From assembly GCA_001695595.3 (NCBI GenBank), contig MBPM02000013.1, positions 868,001-932,000 of the forward strand: 64,000 nt of DNA, given 5' to 3'. Of the stretch, positions 10,577-21,879 are shown piece by piece. Under the pieces are notes generated by a model, which made no database searches, was not told the DNA's origin, and was given only the letters and a program-made list of their open reading frames with translations. Position 1 is the first letter of the stretch, and every line of letters starts with the position of its first letter. This DNA is from Plasmopara viticola (lineage: Eukaryota > Oomycota > Peronosporomycetes > Peronosporales > Peronosporaceae). The position numbers were made by a program, and so were the translations under genes.

Positions 10577-11326
10577 ATGAACACGGCAATATCACCAACA
10601 AAGATTGATGCCAACTTTGACAGTTTAAGAGAGAGTTCAGCTGCTTTCAAGCATCGATTTAAGACCTGTCTTGAACACTCTAATGGCACAACGCTTGACT
10701 TGTCATCCCTCCACCTCATAGCCTTGCCACCTCTCGACGAACTCAGTCGCAAATTTCCATTTCTACGCCATCTCAACATTCGTCGAAATGCACTGCGCTC
10801 GCTTCCAGAAGGATTGGCTCAAGCGTTTCCAGAGCTTATCACTTTAAATGCCAGCGACAATGCACTCGAATCTTTGTCGGATGCTTCCATTGGTGCTTTC
10901 CGCAACCTTCAGCGTCTAAATGTTGCGCGCAATCAAATTCGAGAATTTCCTGCTGCAATGTTTCAGAATCTCGAGGAACTTGAGGAACTCGATGCACGGG
11001 AAAATCTCATTGAAAACATAGCGTTTGACTTTAAAATTGAAAAGGCAGTGGCTGCTAAAGTGAGCAAACTTCAGGTCCTGTTGCTTGCGGACAATCGGCT
11101 GCGTACACTAACTTTGGTATCGTCTGAATCAATGCCGAAATTGCGTGTCGTCGATCTAAGCGGGAATCCTGAACTTACAACTGTAGCTGAGGAATTTAGA
11201 CGTTTACACGAGCACAATTTGCTACTTCGCTCGCGCGCCAAGCGACGTGAACTGATCACGCGGGCGTTAAGTATTCGTAAGGCTGTTGTTCAAGCTCTTG
11301 CCACAAGTAAAAAGCCAAGCAAGTAA
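10577..11326 (+). CDS. Leucine-rich-repeat protein
   Basis: This 249-residue protein contains about six LRRs spanning roughly residues 38-200, with the recurring pattern LxxLxLxxNxL (examples are LRHLNIRRNAL, LQRLNVARNQI, LQVLLLADNRL and LRVVDLSGNP). There is no signal peptide or membrane segment, so it is probably cytosolic. A basic C-terminal helix follows the repeats. Proteins of this shape are scaffolds or axonemal/phosphatase-regulator types; the partner is unknown. The ATG at 10577 is used because the open frame before it begins only with GTG. It follows the methyltransferase gene by 112 bp on the same strand and is convergent with the EF-hand gene, only 62 bp away. Confidence 0.88.
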   Translation: MNTAISPTKIDANFDSLRESSAAFKHRFKTCLEHSNGTTLDLSSLHLIALPPLDELSRKFPFLRHLNIRRNALRSLPEGLAQAFPELITLNASDNALESLSDASIGAFRNLQRLNVARNQIREFPAAMFQNLEELEELDARENLIENIAFDFKIEKAVAAKVSKLQVLLLADNRLRTLTLVSSESMPKLRVVDLSGNPELTTVAEEFRRLHEHNLLLRSRAKRRELITRALSIRKAVVQALATSKKPSK

Positions 11327-11388
11327 GGGAAGACTTTTTTTTCTTCTTAAAAAGAGCGTGTATTGTTTTCTCCGTCTAATGGTTATCT

Positions 11389-11649
11389 CTACTCACGGAC
11401 CCACCAAGACAAGAACGTTGCGAAGTGGATGAGACCCGATTTGGGGTCAACAAGACTTGCAGTAGCAACTGTCAGTTCCTCGTCCTCAAACGGCTCACCT
11501 AAATGAAAGCAAAGCGCCTCGAATTGCCTCGTTGCAATGGCACCACTGTGAGTCTTGTCAAGCGATGCAAAGACGGTCTTGAAAGCCTCAAATCGCTCTG
11601 GCGTTAATCCCAACGCCACATAGTCAACGTCATATCCATCACTTGCCAT
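11389..11649 (-). CDS. Small EF-hand-like protein with degenerate loops
   Basis: This 86-residue protein has two helix-loop-helix units. Loop one begins at D31 (DKTHSGAI) but ends in Q instead of the calcium-binding E at position 12. Loop two around D68 (DPKSGLIHF) is one residue short before the glycine. The fold is therefore calmodulin-like, but calcium binding is doubtful. No signal peptide is present. It may be one half of a centrin- or myosin-light-chain-like protein, or a complete small protein. It is convergent with the LRR gene. Confidence 0.7.
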   Translation of the reverse strand: MASDGYDVDYVALGLTPERFEAFKTVFASLDKTHSGAIATRQFEALCFHLGEPFEDEELTVATASLVDPKSGLIHFATFLSWWVRE

Positions 11650-12479
11650 CGGTCGTGTTTAGTAATCGAATTTTTTGCATGCCTAAACGACTGTTGACAT
11701 TTAGCTTAACAAAAGATACAGAAAGACACGCGAATCGAACTTGAATTCGAAGCAGTCGATTTATATTCTGTCGACACTATAAAAGTTGTGAGGCCCTTTG
11801 GCACTTTACCGCATGTTAATCGCTAAGCTTTGTTGCATATTTGTCGCGGATAGAGTGTGTACGTTGCGATGCCCTTACGAGTGTGAAGGCCCACGATCCT
11901 GGAATTATAGCAAGCTTTTTGTATTGAATATCAAGTGCATCGCTCACGAGTCTTAGCATCGGCAATCCCGGTGTTCCAATGAGTCAAAAAGTTGTACATA
12001 TCGATGGAAGGAGCGTTGACGGGTAGTGTTTGTGCCTGCTGAGTAGTTCGAGACGGACAACGCGTATGTGCACGAATTGTACGTTGATACCGAAGAAGCC
12101 AAGAGATGCTAATGCACAAGTCCTTTGACAGTACGCTCAAAGCCTCGAAGCCTTACTCTTGCCCTCTGTTTACATGATGCAATGACTTGTCAATCTTAGC
12201 GATAGAATTCTACACACTTGTGCACAGATGTAGAAGAATCTGAGCACAAAAATAGATCGTGTTGAGGATAGGCGAAGTGCTACCACGAAAACTCCGGTAT
12301 GGGTTGCCGACCACCTCACCCTCTGTGGCCTAGAGATGCAGTCAAGACTCTACCAAGTGACCTTCGTTTCGTCCAAGGTTTGTTCAATTATTGTCACTTT
12401 AGACAGCTCGCCATCACTGCACTGTTAAAGGAACTAAAGCCGTAAAGGGGTTCCTACAATACACATCCCAACAATAACG
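11650..12479. other. Intergenic, no gene recognised
   Basis: This lies between the divergent EF-hand and phosphatase-paralogue genes and presumably holds both promoters. A 69-codon frame at 11931-12140 on the minus strand has no recognisable features. No repeat was found. Confidence 0.55.
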
Positions 12480-13445
12480 ATGCAAGTCACTCAAGAAACG
12501 CCACAAATGATCATGAACTCGGGTTCAAAGCTTGAAACAGCCAAGCCGCCGACTGGCCGGCTGCTGCACAACGCAGTGTTTTCGCGCCGCAACGGAGCTG
12601 ATTCGACCAAGTCTTCACCACCAAAGCCGCTGGCAAATTTAAACCCCACTGGTCCACTTGCCCGTATCATTCATCAAACAGACAAGAATGGCAAGCAGCA
12701 ATCGATATTGACGGGAGGTCGTCGCGATTTACAAGACGGCAGTGGAGCAAATGGCGGACGAGGAATTGCCCGCCATCTATTTGCGAGCATTTGGTCTGCT
12801 TTCAGTGTCAATGAACAATCGCAGCGATTGTCACCTAGAAAGCAGAAACAAATTGGAGCTCCGGGCAGTACGATTGAGCTGCGCAAGAGCATTTTGCCAC
12901 CTCGTTCACCAGATGACTTGACCAAGAAGTGTCTAGTGCTCGATCTCGATGAGACACTGGTGCACTCGTCATTTCGACCGACAAGTAACCCGGACTTGAT
13001 TATTCCTGTCAACATTGATGACACTGTTTATCAGGTGTATGTCTGTAAACGGCCCGGAGCAGAGGAATTTCTTGTAAAGATGTCAAAAATTTACGAAATT
13101 GTAGTGTACACGGCTAGTTTGAGCAAGTACGCAGACCCACTGCTAGATAAGTTGGACGCTGAAGGCGTTATTCGCTATCGTCTCTATCGCGAACACTGTG
13201 TCCAGTATGAAGGCAACTATGTGAAGGATCTATCGCTGTTGGATCGGAATATCTCGCAGACAATTATTGTCGACAATTCACCGATGGCTTACATCTTCCA
13301 CCCGCGGAACGCGATTGGCTGTTCGAGCTTTATCGATGATCCGGATGACCGTGAGCTCGAGTCAATCTCATCTTTCCTTACCAAAATTCAGGACGTGAAA
13401 GACGTCCGCGATCACCTTTACAGATGGAATCCCGCCCAATTTTAA
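12480..13445 (+). CDS. CTD small-phosphatase-like protein, diverged third paralogue
   Basis: This 321-residue HAD-type phosphatase has catalytic DLDETLVHSS with nucleophile D155 and general acid D157, then VCKRPGAEEF, VVYTASLSKYADP, RLYREHC and IIVDNSPMAY. It shares the layout and N-terminal words (IIHQTDKNG, ILTG) with the two arm copies but differs at many positions, so it is an older duplicate. Substrate is unknown; the family includes RNA polymerase II CTD phosphatases and Nem1/Dullard lipin phosphatases. No transmembrane segment is visible, which argues against Nem1. It is intronless. It sits in the spacer between the two duplication arms. Confidence 0.93.
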   Translation: MQVTQETPQMIMNSGSKLETAKPPTGRLLHNAVFSRRNGADSTKSSPPKPLANLNPTGPLARIIHQTDKNGKQQSILTGGRRDLQDGSGANGGRGIARHLFASIWSAFSVNEQSQRLSPRKQKQIGAPGSTIELRKSILPPRSPDDLTKKCLVLDLDETLVHSSFRPTSNPDLIIPVNIDDTVYQVYVCKRPGAEEFLVKMSKIYEIVVYTASLSKYADPLLDKLDAEGVIRYRLYREHCVQYEGNYVKDLSLLDRNISQTIIVDNSPMAYIFHPRNAIGCSSFIDDPDDRELESISSFLTKIQDVKDVRDHLYRWNPAQF

Positions 13446-15497
13446 CTTATTGCTTAAACAAATTTTCAGTTGTGTCTGGGAAGAATAAGTAGTTTTAGAT
13501 TCTTTGATATTGTGAAATTTCTCAAAGTTAGAATTATGTGATATAAATGACACCATATTAATATCATAATCATATATCGTTTCGATTTATTTTGACGAAT
13601 GATAATGCGTTCTAGCATCTTTTCTACCAATTACAAGTCGCGACGATGTTAATCAACCGACAATTGACTAAAATTTCATACTGATGGGTGCGTTAGACAC
13701 GATGTCGCATTTTGGAGAAAAAGCTTAGTGTTGTGCATTCAATAAAATGTCGCGCTTGAGGCTGCAAGACGTGGTCTTCGAATTCATACTGGCTTATTGG
13801 AAGTCACGACGCCTCATTCATTTTGTTGTGTAACATATTTAATTTTTACAATACGGCTTACTTCCATTTTTTCACGTACCGATCGATACTTCTATCAGCC
13901 TTTAGCTTAATCCGCGAGAACAAAGCGACGAAACTCATTACAGGTATCTTGATTTTGTAAACCAATCAACGTGTTTGATATACGATACAAACCTAATAAA
14001 ATACAGATGCTCTGTCACCATTGCTTTACAAAAAAAATTTTCAAGGGTAGTATTCCAGCCTTTAATAGTAACATTCATAAATTAGTCATGTAAAGTAATG
14101 ATAGGGTCGACATAGAGTACAGTAATGCAAACGATGGTATAGCAAGCAGGAAAAGAAGTCCAAAAAGCTTTATTAACTCATGAAAAATTGGAGGTTTTTG
14201 TATTTGAAACTTTTGCAAAAACAGGGCTTCGTGGCATAATATATTAGCAAAGAGATCGTGGTCTTTATCTCTTCTATTTCGAGCCTTCGCAGCAAACGAA
14301 GGCACGATTATTGTTTGCAATTTGCAATCAACTCCAATCCAATCGGCTACTATAAACGCAGAATTATGTAAGCCGATTGAATAAAGGCGAAAAAGTGTTG
14401 CTTAACAGCGAGGATGACTTTCAAGGGCCGTAAGATTTTATCATATGCTCCATTTGAAAAGTTGCACACAACGCACGATACAACTAAAACAATTGCTCCA
14501 TTCACCAAAGCACAACAGAAAAATAAGCTCCACGTTGCCACGACACGCAAAGCTCTTTAAAAGCGTCTCGATGATTATGACATTGACTAGTGCAAGATCG
14601 ACGACGGTAGAAGGGTTCACTGCCAACAGAAGCAGGTTGAACATGCAAAGATACCACCTACATATCGCGAATATTGCGCTCGGTACGAGGTTAAGGGTAT
14701 ATTGATGCTTAATCGCGACACTGCACCAAAATTTTTTTTCAATATTTCGCCAACCGCGTATGCCTTTCATCTTCGCAACGACTGAAGAGCTTAATTCCTT
14801 CGCACGAATTATTTATATTACTTAAACCTTTGTGAGCATCTGGAATGCAGACTACGTATTGCATGCTTTAGTAACCAAGCAACGTTTTTCTGGTCCAATA
14901 CGTGAATAAAGTTAATGTTGAATGTAATTTTTCCCTATAAGCTTGGCCATAAAAATTTCGATTTACAGCCATTCGCATTTCGTTTGCGTGATTTTCCCCA
15001 AGCTTGTTTATTTTAACAGATACATAAATAGTATTTAGTACTTTTCGTCGTACTGCCGCTTTTTTAATTAGTAACGGTCGTTTCGTTTGGCTACCTTTTC
15101 ACGTTGCACCTCGCCACGTTATGAGTTTTTGATTTCTTAAAAAATCAACAGATGTGGCGGTCATTTAAGATCATACGGTGAACAAGAAGTTTCTTCAGCG
15201 CATTTTCACCGGACATAGTTGCCCTGATCAGCAAAAATAAATAGCGTCATCACAAGCTGATTGGAAAACGGGTTATCTACGTCACGGTGTGCATGGGGAC
15301 AAGATTCGAGGAAATTACAGAACAACATGATCTACCAGCACAAATCCATTCAAAATTTATTTTGCACCACCCCACTTACCAATACAAGCTCTCCACTCGG
15401 CTCAACTAAATAATCTCAAAGTCGCGACCCTAGTCCGGGCCAAGCCGGATACGTGTGCTGGGACACAGCGCCTTCAGCCAACGCGTCAATCGTTACA
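13446..15497. other. Intergenic in spacer and start of right arm, no gene recognised
   Basis: AT-rich sequence with only short unsupported frames, including overlapping frames on both strands at 14441-14770 which show no family signal. From about 14.82 kb the reverse complement becomes alignable to the left arm end and the dispersed repeat; from about 15.15 kb it is close to identical to the left-arm phosphatase promoter. Confidence 0.6.
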
Positions 15498-16439
15498 ATG
15501 ACGATGGTATCTCCTACACAATTGGAGGCGCAGATCTACCAGACCGCGAAAACTCAAGTATCTTTTGACACAAATGTATCGAGCAACAGTACATTAATCG
15601 ACCATACCCCACCGAAAAAGCCGCTTGCAGAGCTAAATATCGTCAATCCATTGGCAAGCATTGTCCACCAAACCGACAGAAATGGCAATCGTCAGCCTAT
15701 TCTTACTGGTGCTCGTCGTGTCTCCCGCGAAGTTTCAATTGAGAGGAAGCAGCGAGGAGGCTTTCGCAACATTTTCACTAATATCTGGTCGGCATTTGGC
15801 CTTATTGACCAAGAGCTTGATCTTGACAGGTCAAAACAAGGCGCTTCTTTCGCCTCTAAAGGTAGCACAATTGAATTGCGCTCAAGCCTCTTGCCACCAC
15901 TATCTTTAACGCATTTCAACAAGAAGTGCTTGGTACTTGATTTAGACGAAACGCTGGTGCACTCGTCATTCAAACCAACAGACAACTATGACTTCATTGT
16001 CCCTGTCGAGATTGATGGTGTTGCTTACACCGTATTTGTGTGCAAGCGACCCGGAGCTGAGAGGTTTCTAATTGAAATGGCCAAATACTACGAACTTGTC
16101 GTGTACACGGCAAGTCTCAGCAATTATGCGGATCCATTGCTGGATATACTGGATCCAGAAGGTGTGATTTCTCATCGTCTCTACCGCGAGCATTGTGTTC
16201 AGTTCGAAGGCGACTACGTGAAGGACCTCTCGCTTCTCGATCGCGACATCTCACAGACAATCATTGTTGACAATTCACCGAGAGCTTATTCCTTTCATCC
16301 TCAAAACGCTATCGGCTGCTCCAGTTTTATTGACGATTTGAACGATAGTGAGCTGAAGTCGATTGCACTTTTCCTCACCAAGAATCATGATGTGGAAGAC
16401 GTGCGCGACCATCTACATATGTGGAATCTTGATTACTAA
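15498..16439 (+). CDS. CTD small-phosphatase-like protein, right arm copy
   Basis: This encodes the same protein as 6503-7444, residue for residue, with DLDETLVHSS, the VCKRPGAE block and IIVDNSP. A few synonymous base differences exist (for example around 15750 and 15860), so the copies are separate loci and not an assembly reflection of a single sequence. The ATG at 15498 has an A at -3; the open frame begins earlier only through a GTG at 15453. Function is inferred as for the left copy. Confidence 0.93.
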   Translation: MTMVSPTQLEAQIYQTAKTQVSFDTNVSSNSTLIDHTPPKKPLAELNIVNPLASIVHQTDRNGNRQPILTGARRVSREVSIERKQRGGFRNIFTNIWSAFGLIDQELDLDRSKQGASFASKGSTIELRSSLLPPLSLTHFNKKCLVLDLDETLVHSSFKPTDNYDFIVPVEIDGVAYTVFVCKRPGAERFLIEMAKYYELVVYTASLSNYADPLLDILDPEGVISHRLYREHCVQFEGDYVKDLSLLDRDISQTIIVDNSPRAYSFHPQNAIGCSSFIDDLNDSELKSIALFLTKNHDVEDVRDHLHMWNLDY

Positions 16440-16966
16440 CGGGAGACTTTGCTGCATAAGCTGCAAAATATATATGACTCTTAAGCTCTTTTTTTAAAGG
16501 CCAAGTTGTGTCTAAGCTGTTTTTCGCATTTAATTTGCGCATCGTTAGCACCGAAGTAGTAAAGTCACAAGAGACCCCTTTAAAAGCTACAATATGCTTA
16601 TTTTGAGCTGAGGTGCAAGTAGACGTCGTTGCACTTTAGTGAGATCCTGCCTGAAGTGCAGACGATCGTTTCTATCAGTTTCAGGATGTTCAACATGCAT
16701 TCGTAATTCTATCTCACTATTAACTACCTCTTTTAATAGGTACTTGATTTTTTTGAGCATTTACGACACATTGGTATTAACACATCATCACCAAAAAATT
16801 CAGTTCTCCATTCAATGTAACCGGAATATTTGCATCCTTTCGTGCAAGTCGTCTGATGGACGGAAGGAGCTCAGGTCAAAAAACATACCAGCGAGATACG
16901 TATTTCGCAGACACATACTTATCCATTTACAATTGCGTCACGGAAGCAGCAGTCAGTTGCATATAA

Positions 16967-17542
16967 ATGCGGGGGATTCTCTTACGTTCACTAGCTCTGA
17001 CGATCAGCCTGATTCAGGCTCAAGGCCATCATTTTCCCACGCCCTTCAGGCATCTATCTCCGCGTTTGCGACAACACGACTCAACCACTGCGCACTCTAC
17101 TCCAAGTCCATATGCCCGAGGTCATATCGATCAGCTGACGATGACACGTCAACACCTCGAAGCTCTTAATGTCCAACTGCGTCTCGAGTTGCAAGAGTTG
17201 CTAACGCAACGACTCCAAGCTCATGAGGAATCTCAAGAGTCCAAGTATCAAGGCGAGTGCGAATGCGAGAGATTTACAATTTCTACCCCCGTATCAATAC
17301 ATGATCAACCGACACAATCTCTAAAACCAAAAAATGCTATTAGAGAATCAGATTGGAGACTAGAAACGAGCAGTGGGACGACCGGTGATGGCATACCATC
17401 GAGTCGTCATCCCACAAAGTCTTTCTTTTCCAGCACTATCTTTGTGCTTGCTGTGTTTTTTGTAATAATACCAGTGGCTTGTTTCATTGGCGTTGTGCTC
17501 CTTAGCAAGCGGAGAAGACGACCTTGCTACACCCACAAGTAA
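16967..17542 (+). CDS. Type I membrane protein of unknown function, right arm copy
   Basis: This 191-residue protein has the same layout as the left copy: signal peptide ending near residue 19, Q/L/E-rich central stretch, TM segment at about 151-178 and a KRRRR stop-transfer. It differs from the left copy at about 14 residues, spread through the luminal part, whereas the TM segment is unchanged. Substitutions include W to G at residue 3, H to L and K to E in the coiled region and R to P near the TM. Function is unknown. Confidence 0.75.
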   Translation: MRGILLRSLALTISLIQAQGHHFPTPFRHLSPRLRQHDSTTAHSTPSPYARGHIDQLTMTRQHLEALNVQLRLELQELLTQRLQAHEESQESKYQGECECERFTISTPVSIHDQPTQSLKPKNAIRESDWRLETSSGTTGDGIPSSRHPTKSFFSSTIFVLAVFFVIIPVACFIGVVLLSKRRRRPCYTHK

Positions 17543-17653
17543 TATGCATTGGTGTAGTACATGCAATAATAACTTAAATCATAGGATTATCAGTACAACT
17601 TAACAATGCTATAGTATGAAATATAAGTGATTTATGCTAATCTTATTTTGAGT

Positions 17654-18904
17654 ATGGTCACGAGCTCTTCGACGTCGAACGAGACGCACGCGTCGCTGGA
17701 TGACACGGCCTACAGCATGTTATTTGTCCAAGCACGCACAGTGTGTTTAATTAATCTCTTACCATCTTTTTGGGCTGCACTTTCGGCTCTAATTGGCTTG
17801 GCGCACCCTTAGCAGCTTTTGTCAGCAATTGCCTAATGTGTGGTGATTACTTGTAACAGGAAACGCTACACATAACACGTCTTAACGAATTTTTTGTTTG
17901 CAAACTCTGCAAGGGTTATTTCCGAGACCCGTATACTTCAAAGGAGTGTCTGCACACGTGTACGATGTGAAGTGATAAACTTGCGATTGGAATTTTGATT
18001 GAGCATTGTTGGGTCTGTTTAGTCTGCTACGGCTGCGTTCGAGGTTATTACTTGTACCATCCAAAGTCATCTTCTTGTCCAACGTGCGGAGTGAATCTTG
18101 GTGCCAAGCCACTGGCTCAGATTCTGTACGTACAAAGTCTACTCTGGTATGATTGTTCAGAATTGAAATGTTACCATGTGAATCATTGTATGGTAGCCCT
18201 GATCCGGCAATGAAAGAATTAGTAGATAAGCTTTTGCCAGACTATCGTGCAAAAGACGAATCGGACGGTACTGTTTGTTATAAAACTTGTTGGTTTATAT
18301 GTTTTAAGGCACTTGCTAAACGATTTCATTGTTTACATAAGAGCGGATGTACTACAAGAACTTTGGCATCAAGCGCAAGCAGCCCGATACACCGAATGAA
18401 AATCAGCCCAGCTCTTTGACAATCAGTCGCTCGCTTGGTCCGTCTCCTGGTGATATGGTTCGGTTTGAGCTTCATCCCCAGCGCGGGTAAGTTTGAACTT
18501 AGTGTCAGTGAGCGCTCAGTGCCGTGATCTTGACGATTGTTGCTTCTGTGATGTGTCAATGCTTACAGTCCGGATGTTCCATTATTCCTCTCTTTGGGCA
18601 AGCTGAGAGCTCCTTACATGCACACGCAGTCACTTCTCAAGGTACGTTAAGCAAGAAAAAACTACTTTCAACGAAGATTGAAGGGAAGTCTAAGCGCTTT
18701 TTCTGCGAAATTGCCTAGATAATGTACCTTCGCAAGTACCTGTCAAAGAAGCTGAAGGTAGCAAAATCTGAGGAGATTGAAATTCTATGCAAAGGCACTG
18801 TAGTAGGACCGGAGTATTCGCTTGAATTTGTTCGACGCACTCGCTGGAAAGAAGAGAATTCCAACATGATTCTTGAGTATCGCCGGCAACTTATTGCCTC
18901 GTGA
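17654..18904 (+). CDS. Polycomb-group RING finger (PCGF/DRIP-like) protein with RAWUL domain, right arm copy
   Basis: Predicted exons are 17654-17740, 17860-17959, 18023-18125, 18197-18267, 18342-18486, 18569-18641 and 18719-18904. Introns are 119, 63, 71, 74, 82 and 77 nt, all GT-AG, and the joined frame is 765 nt (254 residues). The RING C3HC4 at residues 43-84 is intact and the RAWUL-like region covers about residues 160-250. The N-terminal exon differs slightly from the left copy (TH versus AL after NE). The role would be a PRC1-type chromatin component in the nucleus. Because no single open frame exceeds 90 residues, this gene is easily missed by ORF calling. Confidence 0.8.
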
Positions 18905-19516
18905 CTCTCTACTGCAATGGGTTTTCTTACATTGTAATGACAACTTCGCGATTTTTGAAACTATACAAAAATAGTCTTTTAGGATTTAGTCCGTGGCTCA
19001 TTCACTAAACAAGACGGTTGTGCGAATCTTTGGTGTCGCCTGCCACCGTCCTGAGCCATAATCATCTTTCCATACTGGTGGTCTACTTGCAACACGATCA
19101 CAGCTATCTAGTTTGATTACTTAAATGGACACAAGCTTGACTTTTTGGCTCGGTACAGAAAACGCAGCATGGTTTAGTTAAGATGTATTTGTTTTACGAA
19201 GACGCATCATGTCCCCTCGCGTTGTATAGAACGACACTTAACAATGCTTTTCTTCGGCCAAAAGGAAAGCATGTAACGGATCATGTAAGCTACGTGACAA
19301 TATAATCTTAATTGTGACACAAGAATTGACCATACTCTTTAATATCGCTCAGTAAATAAAAATTACGACGATCTCGCGTGTTGGTTAATCGACACGTCGG
19401 TCGTACAAATTTAACCATCGCAAAATTTATTACGCAACAGCCACGGCATCATTGCCATTATTTGTTTACTGAAAGAAACTAACAAAAGCTAACTCCTAGT
19501 AATTAACCTAGACAAC
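18905..19516. other. Intergenic between convergent RING and HSP70 genes, right arm
   Basis: Mirror of 3418-4021 with roughly one difference in ten bases by eye in the parts I aligned, including small indels. No gene was found. Confidence 0.65.
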
Positions 19517-21523
19517 TTAGTCGACTTCCTCAATCTTCGGGCCTTGGCCAGATGCTCCAGCTGGGGGTGCACCACCGGGCATACCGCCGGGCATACCACC
19601 AGGCATGCCACCAGGCATTCCACCCGGCATGCCGCCTGGCATACCACCTGGCATGCCACCTTCAGCACCAGCAGCGGCGTACATTTTCTGCAAAATTGGA
19701 TTGGCAACACCTTCGAGCTCCTTCTGCTTGCTTTCATACTCCTCCTTCTCAGCAGACTGGTTGGCATCGAGCCAGTTGATGGTTTCGGTAACCTTATCGT
19801 CAATCGACTTCTTGTCGTCTTCAGATAGCTGACCCTTGAGCTTCTCATCGTTGAGGGTGTTTCGCAAGTTGTAGGCGTAGTTCTCAAGTCCATTCTTGGC
19901 TTCAATACGGACCTTGTTCGCCTCATCCTCCGACTTGTACTTTTCAGCCTCCGAAACCATACGGTCGATGTCGGCCTGAGACAAACGACCCTTGTCGTTC
20001 GTAATCGTGATCTTGTTTTCCTTACCAGTCGACTTCTCAACAGCCGACACGTTCAAGATACCATTGGCATCGATATCGAACGTTACATCGATTTGAGGCA
20101 CGCCACGAGGCATGGGCGGAATGCCATCGAGATTAAATTTGCCCAGCAAATTGTTGTCGCGAGTCATTGAGCGCTCTCCTTCGAATACCTGAATCAGCAC
20201 GCCCGGTTGATTGTCTGCATACGTCGAAAACGTCTGCGACTTCTTCGTCGGCACCGTCGTGTTACGAGCAATCAGCGTCGTCATGACACCACCAGCGGTC
20301 TCAAGACCAAGGGACAGCGGTGTCACATCTAGCAGGAGCAAGTCCTGCAGCTTCTCCGACGAGTCGTTGCCGCTAAGGATCGCAGCTTGGACGGTAGCGC
20401 CGTAAGCAACCGCTTCGTCCGGGTTAATCGACTTGTTAGGCTCCTTGCCGTTAAAGAAATCGGACAGCAACTGCTGCACCTTGGGGATACGGGTGGATCC
20501 ACCAACAAGTACCACCTCGTGCACTTGACTCTTCGACAGCTTGGCATCGCGCAGCACCTTCTCTACAGGCTCCATAGTTTTGCGGAAGTAATCACCGCAC
20601 ATGTCCTCGAAACGTGCACGAGTGATGGTAGAGTTAAAGTCGATGCCGTCGAAAAGAGAGTCAATTTCAATGTATGCTTGAGCCGACGACGACAGCGTAC
20701 GCTTAGCACGCTCACACGCGGTACGCAGACGGCGAAGCGCACGTTGGTTCTCCGTGATGTCCTTGCGGTGTTTTCGCTTGAATTCCTGGGTGAAGTGGTC
20801 CACCAGACGGTTGTCAAAGTCCTCACCACCAAGGTGCGTGTCACCAGCCGTAGCCTTCACCTCGAAAATGCCTTCCTCAATGCTCAGCAGCGACACATCA
20901 AATGTACCGCCACCCAGGTCAAAGATCAGTACATTGCGCTCACCGCCCTTCTTGTCCAGACCGTAGGCAATGGCAGCGGCCGTCGGCTCGTTAATGATAC
21001 GGAGAACGTTAAGACCAGCGATGGCACCGGCGTCCTTGGTCGCCTGACGCTGGGAGTCGTTGAAGTATGCGGGCACCGTAATCACAGCGTTCTTCACCTC
21101 CTTGCCAATGAAAGCCTCAGCCACCTCGCGCATCTTAATCAACACCATGGACGAGATTTCCTCGGGTTGGAAAGTCTTCGACTCGCCCTTGAACTGCACC
21201 ATGATCTGCGGCTTGTCGCCAGCGCCAGACGTCACCTTGAACGGCCAGTGCTTAATGTCAGCCTGGACAAGCGGGTCCGAGAACTTGCGACCAATGAGGC
21301 GCTTGGCGTCAAACACCGTGTTGTGTGCGTTCATAGCCACCTGATTCTTGGCAGCATCACCAATAAGACGCTCCGTGTCCGTAAAAGCCACATACGACGG
21401 AGTGGTACGGTTACCCTGGTCGTTGGCAATAATTTCAACGCGATCATTCTGCCACACGCCAACGCACGAGTAGGTCGTGCCCAGGTCAATGCCGACCGAG
21501 TATCCAGATACTGATTGGGCCAT
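19517..21523 (-). CDS. HSP70: Cytosolic HSP70 chaperone (right arm copy)
   Basis: This encodes a 668-residue Hsp70 whose translated sequence matches the left copy throughout, with [37 protein letters not shown], seven GGMP repeats and terminal EEVD. Base differences between copies are mostly synonymous. The 5' leader differs from the left copy by several substitutions and a short indel, and no in-frame upstream ATG exists, which fixes the start. It points inward, toward the spacer. Confidence 0.98.
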   Translation of the reverse strand: MAQSVSGYSVGIDLGTTYSCVGVWQNDRVEIIANDQGNRTTPSYVAFTDTERLIGDAAKNQVAMNAHNTVFDAKRLIGRKFSDPLVQADIKHWPFKVTSGAGDKPQIMVQFKGESKTFQPEEISSMVLIKMREVAEAFIGKEVKNAVITVPAYFNDSQRQATKDAGAIAGLNVLRIINEPTAAAIAYGLDKKGGERNVLIFDLGGGTFDVSLLSIEEGIFEVKATAGDTHLGGEDFDNRLVDHFTQEFKRKHRKDITENQRALRRLRTACERAKRTLSSSAQAYIEIDSLFDGIDFNSTITRARFEDMCGDYFRKTMEPVEKVLRDAKLSKSQVHEVVLVGGSTRIPKVQQLLSDFFNGKEPNKSINPDEAVAYGATVQAAILSGNDSSEKLQDLLLLDVTPLSLGLETAGGVMTTLIARNTTVPTKKSQTFSTYADNQPGVLIQVFEGERSMTRDNNLLGKFNLDGIPPMPRGVPQIDVTFDIDANGILNVSAVEKSTGKENKITITNDKGRLSQADIDRMVSEAEKYKSEDEANKVRIEAKNGLENYAYNLRNTLNDEKLKGQLSEDDKKSIDDKVTETINWLDANQSAEKEEYESKQKELEGVANPILQKMYAAAGAEGGMPGGMPGGMPGGMPGGMPGGMPGGMPGGAPPAGASGQGPKIEEVD

Positions 21524-21735
21524 CTTGATGTTATAAAGTCGAGTTTGTTTACGATTAGTGTTCTTGTCCTCTAGGAAATTTGAAAAGTGAGCATTGAAAG
21601 TGAACGAGTCGGCTGAAAGATATACATTCGAGACTATTCCGATGACGGCAATTCGGTCGTGATGGATGTGAATGGCTTAAAACGATCATGCTGTATACTA
21701 TTCTGGCCAATCGCCAGCTGCTGTGAGGGCTGCCT

Positions 21736-21795
21736 CTCGAAGGTTCTCGAAGAGGGCTTATTGCCCCAGCCAATGAATCCCCGACTGGAAAATTC
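21736..21795 (-). promoter_or_regulatory. Heat-shock elements upstream of right-arm HSP70
   Basis: GAAnnTTCnnGAA lies at 21739-21751 and a second GAAnnTTC at 21788-21795. A CCAAT box (GGCCAATCG) lies nearby at about 21707-21715. These sit at the same relative positions as the elements of the left copy, in sequence that has otherwise diverged. Confidence 0.7.
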
Positions 21796-21879
21796 TATAA
21801 AACGCTTGTCAAAGAAAAAAAATGTGCAAGAAAAGGTGTACAAAAGACGAAATATATTTAAATACTGTAAGTACGCAAG

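Noticed and set aside
18126..18160. 35-nt intron in the RING gene ending at TTCAG
   Set aside because: It is too short and would insert about a dozen residues relative to PCGF proteins; a 71-nt intron with the same donor restores family spacing exactly.
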